Of a DNA stretch of 64,000 bases, positions 35,506 through 43,823 are shown piece by piece. Source of the stretch: Calditrichota bacterium (GTDB taxonomy: Bacteria > Zhuqueibacterota > Zhuqueibacteria > Zhuqueibacterales > Geothermadaptataceae); assembly GCA_008501765.1 (NCBI GenBank), contig QQUE01000002.1:1238336-1302335 (forward strand). Direction: 5' to 3'. The number at the start of each line of letters is the position of its first letter. Within the stretch, counting starts at the first letter, position 1. A program made the position numbers and the translations under genes. The notes under the pieces are model-generated. The model did not search any database. It saw only the letters and a program-made list of their open reading frames with translations, and was not told the DNA's origin.

Positions 35506-35640
35506 GACGCAAGTCATCCCAGTTCGAGTACCAACGAGATGCCGGGATCTCCCTGGCCAGGCGCTTTATCTTTACATTGCGTAAATCGTTTGAGATCCCG
35601 GTATTTTGCGCTGCAAAACTCGGGTTGACGAGACATATTT
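35506..35640. repeat. Degenerate intergenic repeat with a 10-bp inverted repeat
   Basis: CCGGGATCTC (35542-35551) and GAGATCCCGG (35592-35601) form a perfect 10-bp inverted repeat. The flanks (GTCATCCCAGTTCGAGTACC, later AACTCGGGTTGACGAG) resemble dispersed 'GTCATCCCGAG...GGGATCTC' sequences that occur between genes in many FCB genomes. No coding potential. Confidence 0.45.
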
Positions 35641-35720
35641 GTGCATTTTTATTTGATCGAATTCACATTAATTTAAGGTGAGTTCGATCTAAACAGCTTT
35701 ACTACGAGCAGCATCTTTTC

Positions 35721-35801
35721 AGCCACAGATCGACATTGATTAGCATGAATTTTTGATAATTTTTGATAAAATCTGTGTTTGATCAATGTCGATCTGTGGC
35801 T
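35721..35801. repeat. Perfect 20-bp inverted repeat with 41-bp loop
   Basis: AGCCACAGATCGACATTGAT at 35721-35740 and its exact reverse complement at 35782-35801. The loop holds two TTTTTGATAA units and an ATCTGTG half-copy. The wording recalls the 'ATCTGTG...ATCTGTGGCT' dispersed phrase of some bacterial genomes. It may be a small palindromic mobile element (MITE/REP-like) or a structured RNA. Confidence 0.65.
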
Positions 35802-35918
35802 AAAATATATCTTAAAGTTTAGTTCTGAACAGTAATATTTGACTATCAAAAAGTATTTCTCAAGTCAAACTCACGTTAATTTTATTAAGGTGATTACGGG
35901 AAAAAACCCCATTAATCA

Positions 35919-38378
35919 ATGCGTGTTTATATGTTTGTAAATATTGTATTTCCAATTCCGAATAATCAGGAGTTCACATATTCTATCCCTTCCGAGTTTG
36001 TGGGAATGACAAAACCTGGCTGTCGGGCGCTGGTTCCATTCGGTAACCGTATTTTGACCGGATTCATAGTTGGAAATCGAAAATTACCGGACGATAAATT
36101 CAAAGTCAAACCCATTATTGATGTACTCGATTCCGAGCCGGTAATCTCAGCGAGCATGCTTGAAATGGCCCGGTGGATGGCTGATTATTATATGTGCAGT
36201 CTGGGCGAAGCGATTCGTGTATTTTTGCCATCAGGAATGCTGCTGCAATCCAAAAAATATGCTGAGTTGAATAATGCAATGTCCGCCAAAACATCCTCGA
36301 TAGCGCAGCGAAAAATTATAAATACCATTGAAACACATAAATCGATTCAACTTGAGCGGTTAAAAAGGATCGTCGGCAAGCAGGGGTTTTATTATAACCT
36401 CACCAAGCTTGTAGAAAATGGCAGTATAGTTTTAAAAGATAAAATGGTCGGGCGTAAAAACTACGAACGTACGATAAAATTTGTAAAACTCATCGCCGCC
36501 CCTGCAACAGATGAAGTTAACAAGTTGATTTCGCGATCTCCCCGTCAAATTGCAATGCTTGATGAACTAAAAAAATCCGGTGGTGTTGAGCAGCTTAGTC
36601 GTTTGTGCAAATCCACGAATTCCTCATCACAGACAGCAAAAGCCCTCGAAAAAAAACGCTTGATTAAATTATTTGATCGCGTTGTGGAGCAGGATTATTA
36701 CGGAGATCTGCATGTCCCGCCGGCACCCAGATTGGTGCTCAATAGCGAACAGGAACAAGCGGTTACGAAAATTAGTGAACCCTTGCTCGCAACGAAAAAG
36801 AGCACTTTTTTATTATTAGGAGTAACCGGAAGCGGCAAAACACAGGTATATATCGAAGTCATGCGGCAGGCTTTGCAGCAAAAGAAGGGAGCCATCGTAT
36901 TGGTGCCTGAAATTGCTTTAACGCCGCAAACAGTTTATCGATTTCGCAGCGAATTTCAGAATGAAGTTACGGTTATGCACAGTCGAATGTCTCCCGGAGA
37001 ACGCTATGGTGCCTGGTCCCGAATCCGGCAGGGCAAATGTAAAGTCGTTGTCGGGCCGCGTTCCGCCATCTTCGCACCGGTAATTAACCTTGGTTTAATT
37101 GTCGTTGACGAGGAACATGATGGCAGTTATAAGCAAAGTGAAAATGTGCCGAGGTATAATGCACGGGATCTCGCGGTCATTCGTGGAAATGCGGCCAATG
37201 CGGTTGTTGTACTCGGTTCGGCAACACCGGCATTGGAAACTTATCACAATGCAAAGACCGGCAAATATTCGCTTGTCGAACTGAAAAAACGGATTGCTGA
37301 CATTCCATTGCCCAAGGTAGCTATCGTCGATTTAGCTCGGGAACGTCTCGCCGGACAGCGGCAGAGTGAAGTTATAATATCTCGCAAACTGGTACAAAAA
37401 ATTGCAGAGAAATTACAGCGCAAGGAACAGATCATTTTATTGCAAAACAGGCGCGGATTTTCGACAACGGTGCAGTGTGCAAAATGTGGTGAGGTGACAA
37501 TGTGCCCCAATTGCAATATTAGTCTGAGCTTCCACAGGCAGGGTAATATAATGCGCTGCCACTATTGTAATTTTGCCCAAAAGCTGCAAGAAATTTGTGA
37601 GGGTTGTAAAAATAAAACAGTCTTGCACCGTGGCGTCGGTACGCAGCAGGTGCAGGAATTCCTGCAAAGCCAGTTTCCCGACGCTCGAATAGCCCGGATG
37701 GACATGGATACAACACGTCAAAAACATGCCCACGACAAAATTCTCACCAGCTTTCGCAACCACAAATATGATATTTTGCTCGGCACGCAAATGATTGCCA
37801 AAGGCCTGGATTTTGAAAAGGTAACGCTGGTCGGTGTAATTTCTGCGGATACCGGTCTTTTTTTGCCAGATTTTCGGGCGACAGAACGCACATTCCAGCT
37901 ATTAACCCAGGTGGCTGGGCGTGCCGGCCGGAAAAATGGCCAGGGCGAAGTGATAATTCAAACGATGACACCCCAGCATCCCAGTGTGCAATTTGCCCGC
38001 ACGCATGATTATTTCACCTTCGCGGAAACAGAAATCAGGGAAAGAAAGGCATTGGAATATCCACCGATCGGCAGGTTGGCGCTGTTGCATTTCAGCCACA
38101 AAGATGAAAAACTGGCCTTGCAAGCAGCACGTAAATTTGCCTTTCTGTTAGAAGGGAAAAACGAAAAATTTAAAATTGTCGGTCCGGCGCCGGCTGCCCT
38201 CTCACGATTGAAGGAGCTGTATCGATTTCACCTGTTGATAAAAAGTGATAAATTTACCGACCCCGGAGCACAGAAAGCACGCGAAAATATTCAAATTTGT
38301 TTAAATGAGTTTGATGATGGTACGGATGTAAGCCGTGTTCAAATCAAAATTGATATTGATCCTGTTTTGATTCTTTAA
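35919..38378 (+). CDS. priA: Primosomal protein N' (replication restart helicase)
   Basis: 819-aa PriA, the 3'-5' DNA helicase that reloads the replisome at stalled forks. N-terminal 3'BD domain (residues 5-110: VNIVFPIPNNQEFTYSIP), winged-helix part, then Walker A GVTGSGKTQVY (about 305), DEEH (about 395), and the zinc-binding insertion with eight Cys (CAKCGEVTMCPNCN, MRCHYCN, CEGCKN). The helicase C motifs RIARMDMDT, LGTQMIAKGLDF and QVAGRAGR follow. ATG 35919 is the first; ATG 35931 (MFVNIVFP) is an alternative with a more family-like start. Confidence 0.96.
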   Translation: MRVYMFVNIVFPIPNNQEFTYSIPSEFVGMTKPGCRALVPFGNRILTGFIVGNRKLPDDKFKVKPIIDVLDSEPVISASMLEMARWMADYYMCSLGEAIRVFLPSGMLLQSKKYAELNNAMSAKTSSIAQRKIINTIETHKSIQLERLKRIVGKQGFYYNLTKLVENGSIVLKDKMVGRKNYERTIKFVKLIAAPATDEVNKLISRSPRQIAMLDELKKSGGVEQLSRLCKSTNSSSQTAKALEKKRLIKLFDRVVEQDYYGDLHVPPAPRLVLNSEQEQAVTKISEPLLATKKSTFLLLGVTGSGKTQVYIEVMRQALQQKKGAIVLVPEIALTPQTVYRFRSEFQNEVTVMHSRMSPGERYGAWSRIRQGKCKVVVGPRSAIFAPVINLGLIVVDEEHDGSYKQSENVPRYNARDLAVIRGNAANAVVVLGSATPALETYHNAKTGKYSLVELKKRIADIPLPKVAIVDLARERLAGQRQSEVIISRKLVQKIAEKLQRKEQIILLQNRRGFSTTVQCAKCGEVTMCPNCNISLSFHRQGNIMRCHYCNFAQKLQEICEGCKNKTVLHRGVGTQQVQEFLQSQFPDARIARMDMDTTRQKHAHDKILTSFRNHKYDILLGTQMIAKGLDFEKVTLVGVISADTGLFLPDFRATERTFQLLTQVAGRAGRKNGQGEVIIQTMTPQHPSVQFARTHDYFTFAETEIRERKALEYPPIGRLALLHFSHKDEKLALQAARKFAFLLEGKNEKFKIVGPAPAALSRLKELYRFHLLIKSDKFTDPGAQKARENIQICLNEFDDGTDVSRVQIKIDIDPVLIL

Positions 38379-38589
38379 TGATTTTTTTCAACCGTTGATA
38401 AAATTGTTTCTTGCAACTCTCTAAAAAATAGTGCATTATATAAAACTATTCGAAGTTTCAGCCTCAGATTTTTCCTAAATATTATTTGGCCGGAGGGCCA
38501 GCGGATGGGATCAGACCGGAAAATTATTGGTTACCCGTGCAAACGAATAGTCAACTTGAAATTAAGATAATGTGATCACCGGAGATGGA

Positions 38590-39876
38590 ATGAACTTAAA
38601 AAAGGCTGAAACCCGCAAAGCGATATTTGCCTGGGCCATGTATGATTTTGCAAATTCGGCTTTCACAACTCTGGTAATTTCATTTATTTACTCAGCATTT
38701 TTTGTGTCTAAAATTGCTGAAAATGAAATAATCGGCACCTCAATTTGGTCCACTGGCATCAGTATCTCCGCTATTCTCATCGCCATTTTATCTCCAATTT
38801 TTGGTGCAATCGCAGATCGCGGCGGCTACCGCAAACAAATGCTGCTCACCTGGACCTACATCTCGATCGCGGCTACAATTGTGCTGTACACGGTGCTGCC
38901 GGGGGAGCCGGTCAAAGCGATAATTTGGATGATAATTGCGAATGTTGCCTTTGAGATGGGCATCGTTTTTAATAATGCATTCTTGCCTGATATCGCCCCG
39001 CCGGACAAAATCGGCCGAATTTCAGGTTATGGCTGGGCAGTGGGATATTTAGGTGGTTTGCTGGCTTTGTTTATCGCTCTGGGTTTTGTATTGCCTGCAA
39101 ACGACCCGCTTTGGGGAGTAACGACAGAACTCGGGAAAAATATTCGTGTCACAAATATTTTGGTTGCCGGCTGGTTTTTTGTGTTTTCGCTGCCGGTTAT
39201 CTTCTGGCTAAAAGAAAAGAAAAAACCACAATCTATAAAACCGACAACTTTAATATCTGAATCTTTTGCACAAATTTTATCGACTTTTCGGGAGATTAAA
39301 AAATATCGCCAAATCATGCAATTGCTGCTTGCCCGCCTGTTTTATAATGATGGTCTGATAACTATTTTTGCCTTCGGTGGGGTTTACGCATCCGGCACAT
39401 TTGGTTTTACTTTTGATGAAATTATCACCTTCGGCATCGTTTTGAATGTGATGGCCGGCCTCGGGGCATTCATTTTTGGCTATGTTGATGATAAAGTTGG
39501 CGCCAAAGCAACTATTCAAGGCAGTAATATTGCCCTGTTTTTAGCCATTATTATTGCTGTTCTCGCCCCATCAAAGTTTTGGTTTTGGGTAGCCGGAATT
39601 CTGGTGGGTATTTTTTCCGGTCCAAATCAGTCTGCCACCCGTTCATTGATGGCGCGATTCGTACCCGAAAAAAAAGATTCAGAATTCTTTGGATTTTTTG
39701 CCTTTTCAGGCAAGGCGACCGCATTTCTCGGTCCAATGTTGCTGGGAAAACTTACACTAATTTTTTCGTCGCAGCGCGTTGGTGTCGGGGCTTTGCTCAT
39801 CTTTTTTATTATTGGTGGCTTGTTGTTGACACGAGTGGATGTAAACGAAGGCATTAAAGTTGCTAAAGCGGAGTAA
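38590..39876 (+). CDS. MFS transporter, UMF1/Atg22-like family
   Basis: 428-aa transporter of the UMF1 (MFS) family, Atg22-related. Twelve hydrophobic segments are visible. The N-terminal hallmark WAMYDFANSAFTTLVISFIY (positions 11-30) is diagnostic. The loop between TM2 and TM3 has GAIADRGGYRKQ, the equivalent of the MFS loop 2-3 motif, and the late segment ATRSLMARFVPEKKDSEFFGFF (positions ~340-361) is typical. In eukaryotes relatives export amino acids; the bacterial substrate is unknown. ATG 38590 has GGAGATGG just upstream; the open frame from GTG 38572 is longer by six codons. Confidence 0.87.
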   Translation: MNLKKAETRKAIFAWAMYDFANSAFTTLVISFIYSAFFVSKIAENEIIGTSIWSTGISISAILIAILSPIFGAIADRGGYRKQMLLTWTYISIAATIVLYTVLPGEPVKAIIWMIIANVAFEMGIVFNNAFLPDIAPPDKIGRISGYGWAVGYLGGLLALFIALGFVLPANDPLWGVTTELGKNIRVTNILVAGWFFVFSLPVIFWLKEKKKPQSIKPTTLISESFAQILSTFREIKKYRQIMQLLLARLFYNDGLITIFAFGGVYASGTFGFTFDEIITFGIVLNVMAGLGAFIFGYVDDKVGAKATIQGSNIALFLAIIIAVLAPSKFWFWVAGILVGIFSGPNQSATRSLMARFVPEKKDSEFFGFFAFSGKATAFLGPMLLGKLTLIFSSQRVGVGALLIFFIIGGLLLTRVDVNEGIKVAKAE

Positions 39877-40124
39877 ATTTAAAAATAATAAATATGCGAC
39901 ATGAGCGGATTATCCCTAATTTTTTACTCACGAAATAATTCTCTTCAGGCTGACGTTAAGTTTATGTAGATTTTTGTTTAAACGCATTTGAATTTCAACC
40001 GATTACACCTTTGAAACGCCCAGTCATTCGGTATTACAATTTTTTCGAGGAATGAAAAAGGATACGCAATTTTGGACGAAGAGCATATAGTGAATTTTAA
40101 CGTTACACAAGGATGCGGAAGGTA

Positions 40125-40853
40125 ATGCGTTACGGACTTATTTCGGATATTCATGCCAATCTTGAAGCATTGGAAACAGTTTTATCGTGCCTGTCGAAAG
40201 CAAAAGTGGACGAAATTATTTGCCTCGGTGATATTATCGGATACGGACCGGATCCGGAAAAATGTATCGAACTTGTCCGGGAAAATACTTTGTTGACAAT
40301 TGCAGGCAATCATGACCACGCTCTGCTGGGCCTGATTGATACACGATTTTTTAATCAATTTGCAAAAAAATCCGTCGAATGGACGCGCGTCCAGCTCAGT
40401 GAAAGCTCCATTGAATATTTACATTCCTTGCCTTTAATCGATAAACGAGAAAATTTTACCCTCGTTCACGCGTCACCGGCGCGCCCGGAAGCCTGGAGTT
40501 ATATCTTATCTGTCGATGACGCCTCTGATAATTTTGCTTACATCCAGGGTGTGGCTTGTTTTGTTGGCCATTCTCACGTGCCGATCATTCTTGAAAAAAA
40601 TAATGACAATAAAGTCTCGGTTAAACGCAACTTTGAGCTTGAGCTGGATCAGGACAAGCAGTATATTATCAACATTGGCAGCGTTGGGCAACCGCGCGAT
40701 CTCGATCCGCGGGCGGCCTATGCTATTTTTGACAGCGATTCCTGTGAATTCGAACTCAAACGCGTGCGCTACGATATGAGTATAACGCAGAAAAAAATAA
40801 TCGAGCGCGGATTGCCGGCCTATCTCGCCGAAAGATTATCAAGTGGTCAATAA
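40125..40853 (+). CDS. Calcineurin-like metallophosphoesterase
   Basis: 242-aa YfcE-like metallophosphoesterase. All metal-binding motifs are present: GLISDIHANL (D-x-H) near residue 4, GDIIGYGPDP near 34, GNHDHALL near 58, HASPARPE near 110 and GHSHVPI near 147 (H-x-H). The terminal part has INIGSVGQPRD. This group often acts as 2',3'-cyclic or small phosphodiesterases; substrate not predictable. GGAAGG lies 3 bp before ATG 40125, favouring it over ATG 40113. It stands upstream of the roadblock-MglA-roadblock genes by 65 bp; cotranscription is plausible. Confidence 0.88.
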   Translation: MRYGLISDIHANLEALETVLSCLSKAKVDEIICLGDIIGYGPDPEKCIELVRENTLLTIAGNHDHALLGLIDTRFFNQFAKKSVEWTRVQLSESSIEYLHSLPLIDKRENFTLVHASPARPEAWSYILSVDDASDNFAYIQGVACFVGHSHVPIILEKNNDNKVSVKRNFELELDQDKQYIINIGSVGQPRDLDPRAAYAIFDSDSCEFELKRVRYDMSITQKKIIERGLPAYLAERLSSGQ

Positions 40854-40917
40854 TTGGATTCGCGTAGTATCACAAACTTGTTAAAAAGAATTTCCCAGCT
40901 TAATGTGGAGGCAATTC

Positions 40918-41430
40918 ATGGTTAATAAAGATCAATTACCATCAAACCAAATCATGCTTTCAACAGAAATGTTCAATGAAATTTCCGCTGTTTTGAAGGA
41001 TTTGGAAGGATCGATTCGGGCCGAACTGGCAATTTTCTGCGAAACGAGTGGAATCCCGATCACCAGCACGGGAAATCAGCGGGCGATCGATATTTCTGCG
41101 CTCTCAACTTTAGCTGCCGCCAATTTTGCGGCCACTGCGGAAATGGCACGGCTGCTCGGTGAAAAAGACGGCTTCCGTTTTCTTTTTCTCGAAGGGGAAC
41201 GCTATAATATTTACCTGTGCAATGTTGGATTTGAATATTTGCTGACGATCGCCATCAGCAAATCAGTCGCGTTGGGCATGTTGCGTATTTACGCAAATCG
41301 CGCCGTTAAACAGCTGACGGAAATTTTAAACAAAGCCAAAAAACAGGAAAAAGCCTCCGAGGCCATTTTTGATAGTGAATTCGCTGATCTGCTTGGCAAT
41401 GCTTTTGATGCCTCATTTAAAAAGGAATAG
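40918..41430 (+). CDS. Roadblock/LC7-domain protein upstream of MglA
   Basis: 170-aa cytoplasmic protein with a roadblock/LC7 fold: helix TEMFNEISAVLKDLEG, strand AELAIFCETSGIPI, central helix LSTLAAANFAATAEMARLLG, strand FRFLFLEGERYNIYLCNVG and a late ALGMLRIYANRAVKQL. Roadblock proteins of this kind (MglB) act as GTPase-activating or scaffold partners for MglA. A 30-residue charged C-terminal tail is unusual compared with short MglB. GGAGG lies seven bases upstream of ATG 40918. The MglA-like GTPase follows 23 bp later. Confidence 0.8.
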   Translation: MVNKDQLPSNQIMLSTEMFNEISAVLKDLEGSIRAELAIFCETSGIPITSTGNQRAIDISALSTLAAANFAATAEMARLLGEKDGFRFLFLEGERYNIYLCNVGFEYLLTIAISKSVALGMLRIYANRAVKQLTEILNKAKKQEKASEAIFDSEFADLLGNAFDASFKKE

Positions 41431-41453
41431 CATGGCTTTGCGAGGCTGTTATC

Positions 41454-42038
41454 GTGTTTATTAATTGGGCACAGAAAGAACTCAATCTCAAAATAGTTTA
41501 TTACGGTCCCGGATTAAGCGGTAAAACCACCAACCTTGAATATATTTATTCTCAAATAAATCCTGACTGTCGCGGTGAGCTCATCATGTTGAAAACACGT
41601 GAGGAGCGAACGTTATATTTTGATTTTTTGCAAGTCGAATTTGGCAATATTAAAGGCCTGCGACCGAAATTTAATCTTTACACAATTCCGGGGCAGGTAT
41701 ATTATACCGAAAGCCGCCGCATCATCCTGAGAGGTGTCGATGGCGTTGTTTTCGTAGCCGATTCACAGGCGGATCGAACTGTGGAAAACCTGGATTCGCT
41801 GCTCGATCTTGAGCACAATTTAATAAAAAATGGCCATAGTTTGGAAAGCTTCCCGTGGATTTTACAGTTGAACAAGCAAGACCTGGCAACATCCGGTTCC
41901 ATAGCCGATTTGAAGGAAAAGCTCAACTTTCTGGATGTGCCAACAATCGACGCGGTTGCCTCAAAGGGCACCGGGGTGCTCGAAACCTTAAAATTGGCAA
42001 TTCAAAATACCATCGCAAATGTAGATGAAACAATATGA
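41454..42038 (+). CDS. mglA: MglA-like small GTPase
   Basis: 194-aa Ras-like GTPase of the MglA family, which sets cell polarity and controls gliding or pili in Myxococcus. Features: MFINWAQKELNLKIVYYGPG at the start, P-loop GPGLSGKTTNL, TREERTLYFDF, switch region LYTIPGQVYYTESRRIILRGVDGVVFVADSQ in segments, and the guanine site LNKQDL near residue 140, then DAVASKGTGV. It starts with GTG 41454 preceded by GAGG. The final seven codons overlap another possible start (42025), but the downstream gene is better started at 42046. Flanked by two roadblock genes. Confidence 0.93.
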   Translation: MFINWAQKELNLKIVYYGPGLSGKTTNLEYIYSQINPDCRGELIMLKTREERTLYFDFLQVEFGNIKGLRPKFNLYTIPGQVYYTESRRIILRGVDGVVFVADSQADRTVENLDSLLDLEHNLIKNGHSLESFPWILQLNKQDLATSGSIADLKEKLNFLDVPTIDAVASKGTGVLETLKLAIQNTIANVDETI

Positions 42039-42045
42039 GGATTCA

Positions 42046-42441
42046 ATGATTACGCAACAAGCTGCTCCGCAGGCTGAAATAGAAGCGCGAATGCAAGACA
42101 TTGTCGTTTATGGGAATTATGAAGCGGTCTATCTCTTCTCTGAGGAAGGCCTTTATTTGGCGAAGGCCCATTCCGAAGATTCTCTCGATGAGGAACGCCT
42201 GGCAGAAATTTCGTTGATTTTAAATGATGTGCAGCGGTTGGCGAATACGCTCGGTAAAATTCAACGACTGAAAGAAGTCTTTATGGAGGGGGAGAACTTC
42301 CGTAAAATAATTTTTCGATTTTTTCGCGCATTTGAGCAGAATGTTGTTCTGGTTGCCGTCGTTGCACCCCACAAAACCTACCGACGCTACACCAATGATT
42401 TACAACGCATGATAAATGCAGTTAGCTTCACCGATGACTGA
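42046..42441 (+). CDS. Second roadblock/LC7-like protein after MglA
   Basis: 131-aa protein with a roadblock-like appearance: the strand YEAVYLFSEEGLYLAKAH, helix SLILNDVQRLANTLGKIQRLKEVFMEG (positions ~60-86), strand VVLVAVVAPHKTYRRY and a final helix. Length and pattern fit an MglB-like partner of the preceding MglA gene. GAGG lies at 42037-42040, six bases before ATG 42046; an alternative ATG at 42025 overlaps mglA. The tandem roadblock-MglA-roadblock arrangement suggests a heteromeric regulator (inference). Confidence 0.68.
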   Translation: MITQQAAPQAEIEARMQDIVVYGNYEAVYLFSEEGLYLAKAHSEDSLDEERLAEISLILNDVQRLANTLGKIQRLKEVFMEGENFRKIIFRFFRAFEQNVVLVAVVAPHKTYRRYTNDLQRMINAVSFTDD

Positions 42442-42650
42442 ATCACATCTCTCTTGAGTGGGTATTAAATCCGGTTTTACGCCTGTTTTTCAGTGTTAAA
42501 CCTCTGCCTGATTCCCATCTCGAATTTATTGTCCGAATTGAGACAGTGTGCGGCCGGTACACATTTTTAAAAATATCGTTTCCTGAAACATTTTTTTGTT
42601 AACTCATGTAAAACAAGTATTAAGGTGGTTTGAATATTGTAATATATTTT

Positions 42651-42666
42651 TGGCATGTTCCTTGTT
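42651..42666 (+). promoter_or_regulatory. Candidate sigma-54 promoter before the small secreted protein
   Basis: TGGCATG-TTCC-TTGTT. The -24 half fits well, but the -12 half has GT instead of GC, so it is weaker than the other two candidates. Distance to ATG 42727 is 60 bp. Confidence 0.45.
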
Positions 42667-42726
42667 TAGTGATAGAGTAGATTTAGAAAGCGCCAACAGC
42701 ATTGTACTAATTTTTGGAGGTGTGCT

Positions 42727-43290
42727 ATGAACAAATCTATAACACTTAAAAAAACATTGAGCATTAATTATATGGCCTATAATATTTCATTTGTCATTTT
42801 CATGTTAACTCTTTCTTTTGCAACTCCGGCGTTTTCCCAGAGCAGCAATTTAAAATCAAAAGGCCGCCTGGTGAAAAAAGACGGTGTGTCTGCTTACATG
42901 GTCCGCGATAATATGAGCAAATCATTGAAACTCACCATGCTCGTTGCTCACAAAACTTCTTTCAGCAAAAGAGTTGTGAAAATGCTTGGACATGACGCGG
43001 TTCCTTTAACGTTTTCAGTGTCAACAGCCCCGAACACAGCAATTCAGTTCGACCCGAAAAAAATTCAATTTATCCAAAATGGCAAAACCTGGCACGCGGA
43101 CAGCTTAAAACTGGAAGATGCTGTCATTCGTTTGAATGAAGGTGAACCGTTTGGTGGTTTGATGCGAAACGGCGATACACATCAGGCAGTATTTATTCTG
43201 CCAGGATGGTTCGATATTGACGCGCCATTGTATGTTCGCTACGATGATAATCAGGTTGATATGCCGCTGGTCTCCGCAGGAGGCGAATAA
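42727..43290 (+). CDS. Small secreted protein of unknown function
   Basis: 187-aa exported protein. Two short hydrophobic runs near the N-terminus (residues 15-36) end at ATPAFSQ, a signal-peptidase I-like site. The mature part (about 150 residues) has a beta-rich look: TFSVSTAPNTAIQFDPKKIQ, WHADSLKLEDAVIRL, HQAVFILPGWFDIDAPLYVRYDDN (segments). I do not recognise the family. GGAGG precedes the ATG by six bases, the candidate sigma-54 promoter is 60 bp upstream, and a strong terminator follows, so it is a single-gene unit. Confidence 0.7.
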   Translation: MNKSITLKKTLSINYMAYNISFVIFMLTLSFATPAFSQSSNLKSKGRLVKKDGVSAYMVRDNMSKSLKLTMLVAHKTSFSKRVVKMLGHDAVPLTFSVSTAPNTAIQFDPKKIQFIQNGKTWHADSLKLEDAVIRLNEGEPFGGLMRNGDTHQAVFILPGWFDIDAPLYVRYDDNQVDMPLVSAGGE

Positions 43291-43327
43291 ATTTTTTGAG
43301 TCATTTCAAAATAATTAAGTGAACGCC

Positions 43328-43359
43328 AAAGCTCCGGAATTTCCGGGGCTTTTTTTTTG
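43328..43359 (+). terminator. Rho-independent terminator
   Basis: AAAGCTCCGGAATTTCCGGGGCTTT-type hairpin (CCGGAA...TTCCGG core) followed by a run of nine T, downstream of the secreted protein gene. Confidence 0.85.
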
Positions 43360-43585
43360 CCCCAAAATATCGGCAATAGGAAATATTTGTGATCGCATGT
43401 CTAAAAATGGGCAATTTTAGAATCATCCGATTGATGAAATAGTTTCCGATTTATATTCGTTTCATATATGGTTGGAGTTGTGCGCTTGCAACCGGGCTCC
43501 TTTCAGTGTTGTAACTATCGTATAAATAGTTGATTAATTATGAATTTTTTATAAAATAAACACGGTTTCGATAATGAAAATAATA

Positions 43586-43614
43586 TTGACATTCAAGGCA
43601 TTGTTGTCTATATT
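43586..43614 (+). promoter_or_regulatory. Sigma-70 promoter for tRNA-Leu
   Basis: Perfect TTGACA at 43586-43591, 17-bp spacer, TATATT at 43609-43614. The -10 box ends 12 bp before the tRNA 5' end, as usual for tRNA genes. Transcription may continue into tig. Confidence 0.82.
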
Positions 43615-43626
43615 TACAATTCCCTT

Positions 43627-43708
43627 GCGAGAGTGGCGAAATTGGCATACGCGCTAGATTTAGGATCTAGTGCCTCCGGGCTTGGGGGTTCGAGTCCCCC
43701 CTCTCGCA
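43627..43708 (+). tRNA. tRNA-Leu(UAG)
   Basis: 82-nt tRNA. Acceptor GCGAGAG (43627-43633) pairs with CTCTCGC (43701-43707), discriminator A at 43708. Anticodon stem CTAGA (43654-43658) and TCTAG (43666-43670) enclose the loop TTTAGGA, anticodon TAG at 43661-43663, reading CUA. The T arm is GGGGG-TTCGAGT-CCCCC. The variable arm is the long class II type expected for Leu. CCA is not encoded. Confidence 0.95.
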
Positions 43709-43823
43709 CTTGTTACATTATTTTTATGGCCAGGGTTTAATTTTCTGCGGGCATTAAGTGCCCGTTTTTATTATATTGAATGGCTATTCGAAGCAGAAAT
43801 AAATTTTAAACATAGGAGTTGTT

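Larger units (their letters stand above)
43291..43626. other. Spacer between secreted-protein gene and tRNA-Leu
   Basis: 336 bp. Contains the terminator (43328-43358) and the tRNA promoter (43586-43614). Between them I see only AT-rich sequence without an ORF or repeat. Confidence 0.5.

Noticed and set aside
35837-35869. TTTGACT/AGTCAAA inverted repeat before priA
   Set aside because: Only 7 bp with an 18-bp loop in AT-rich DNA; no support as a binding site.
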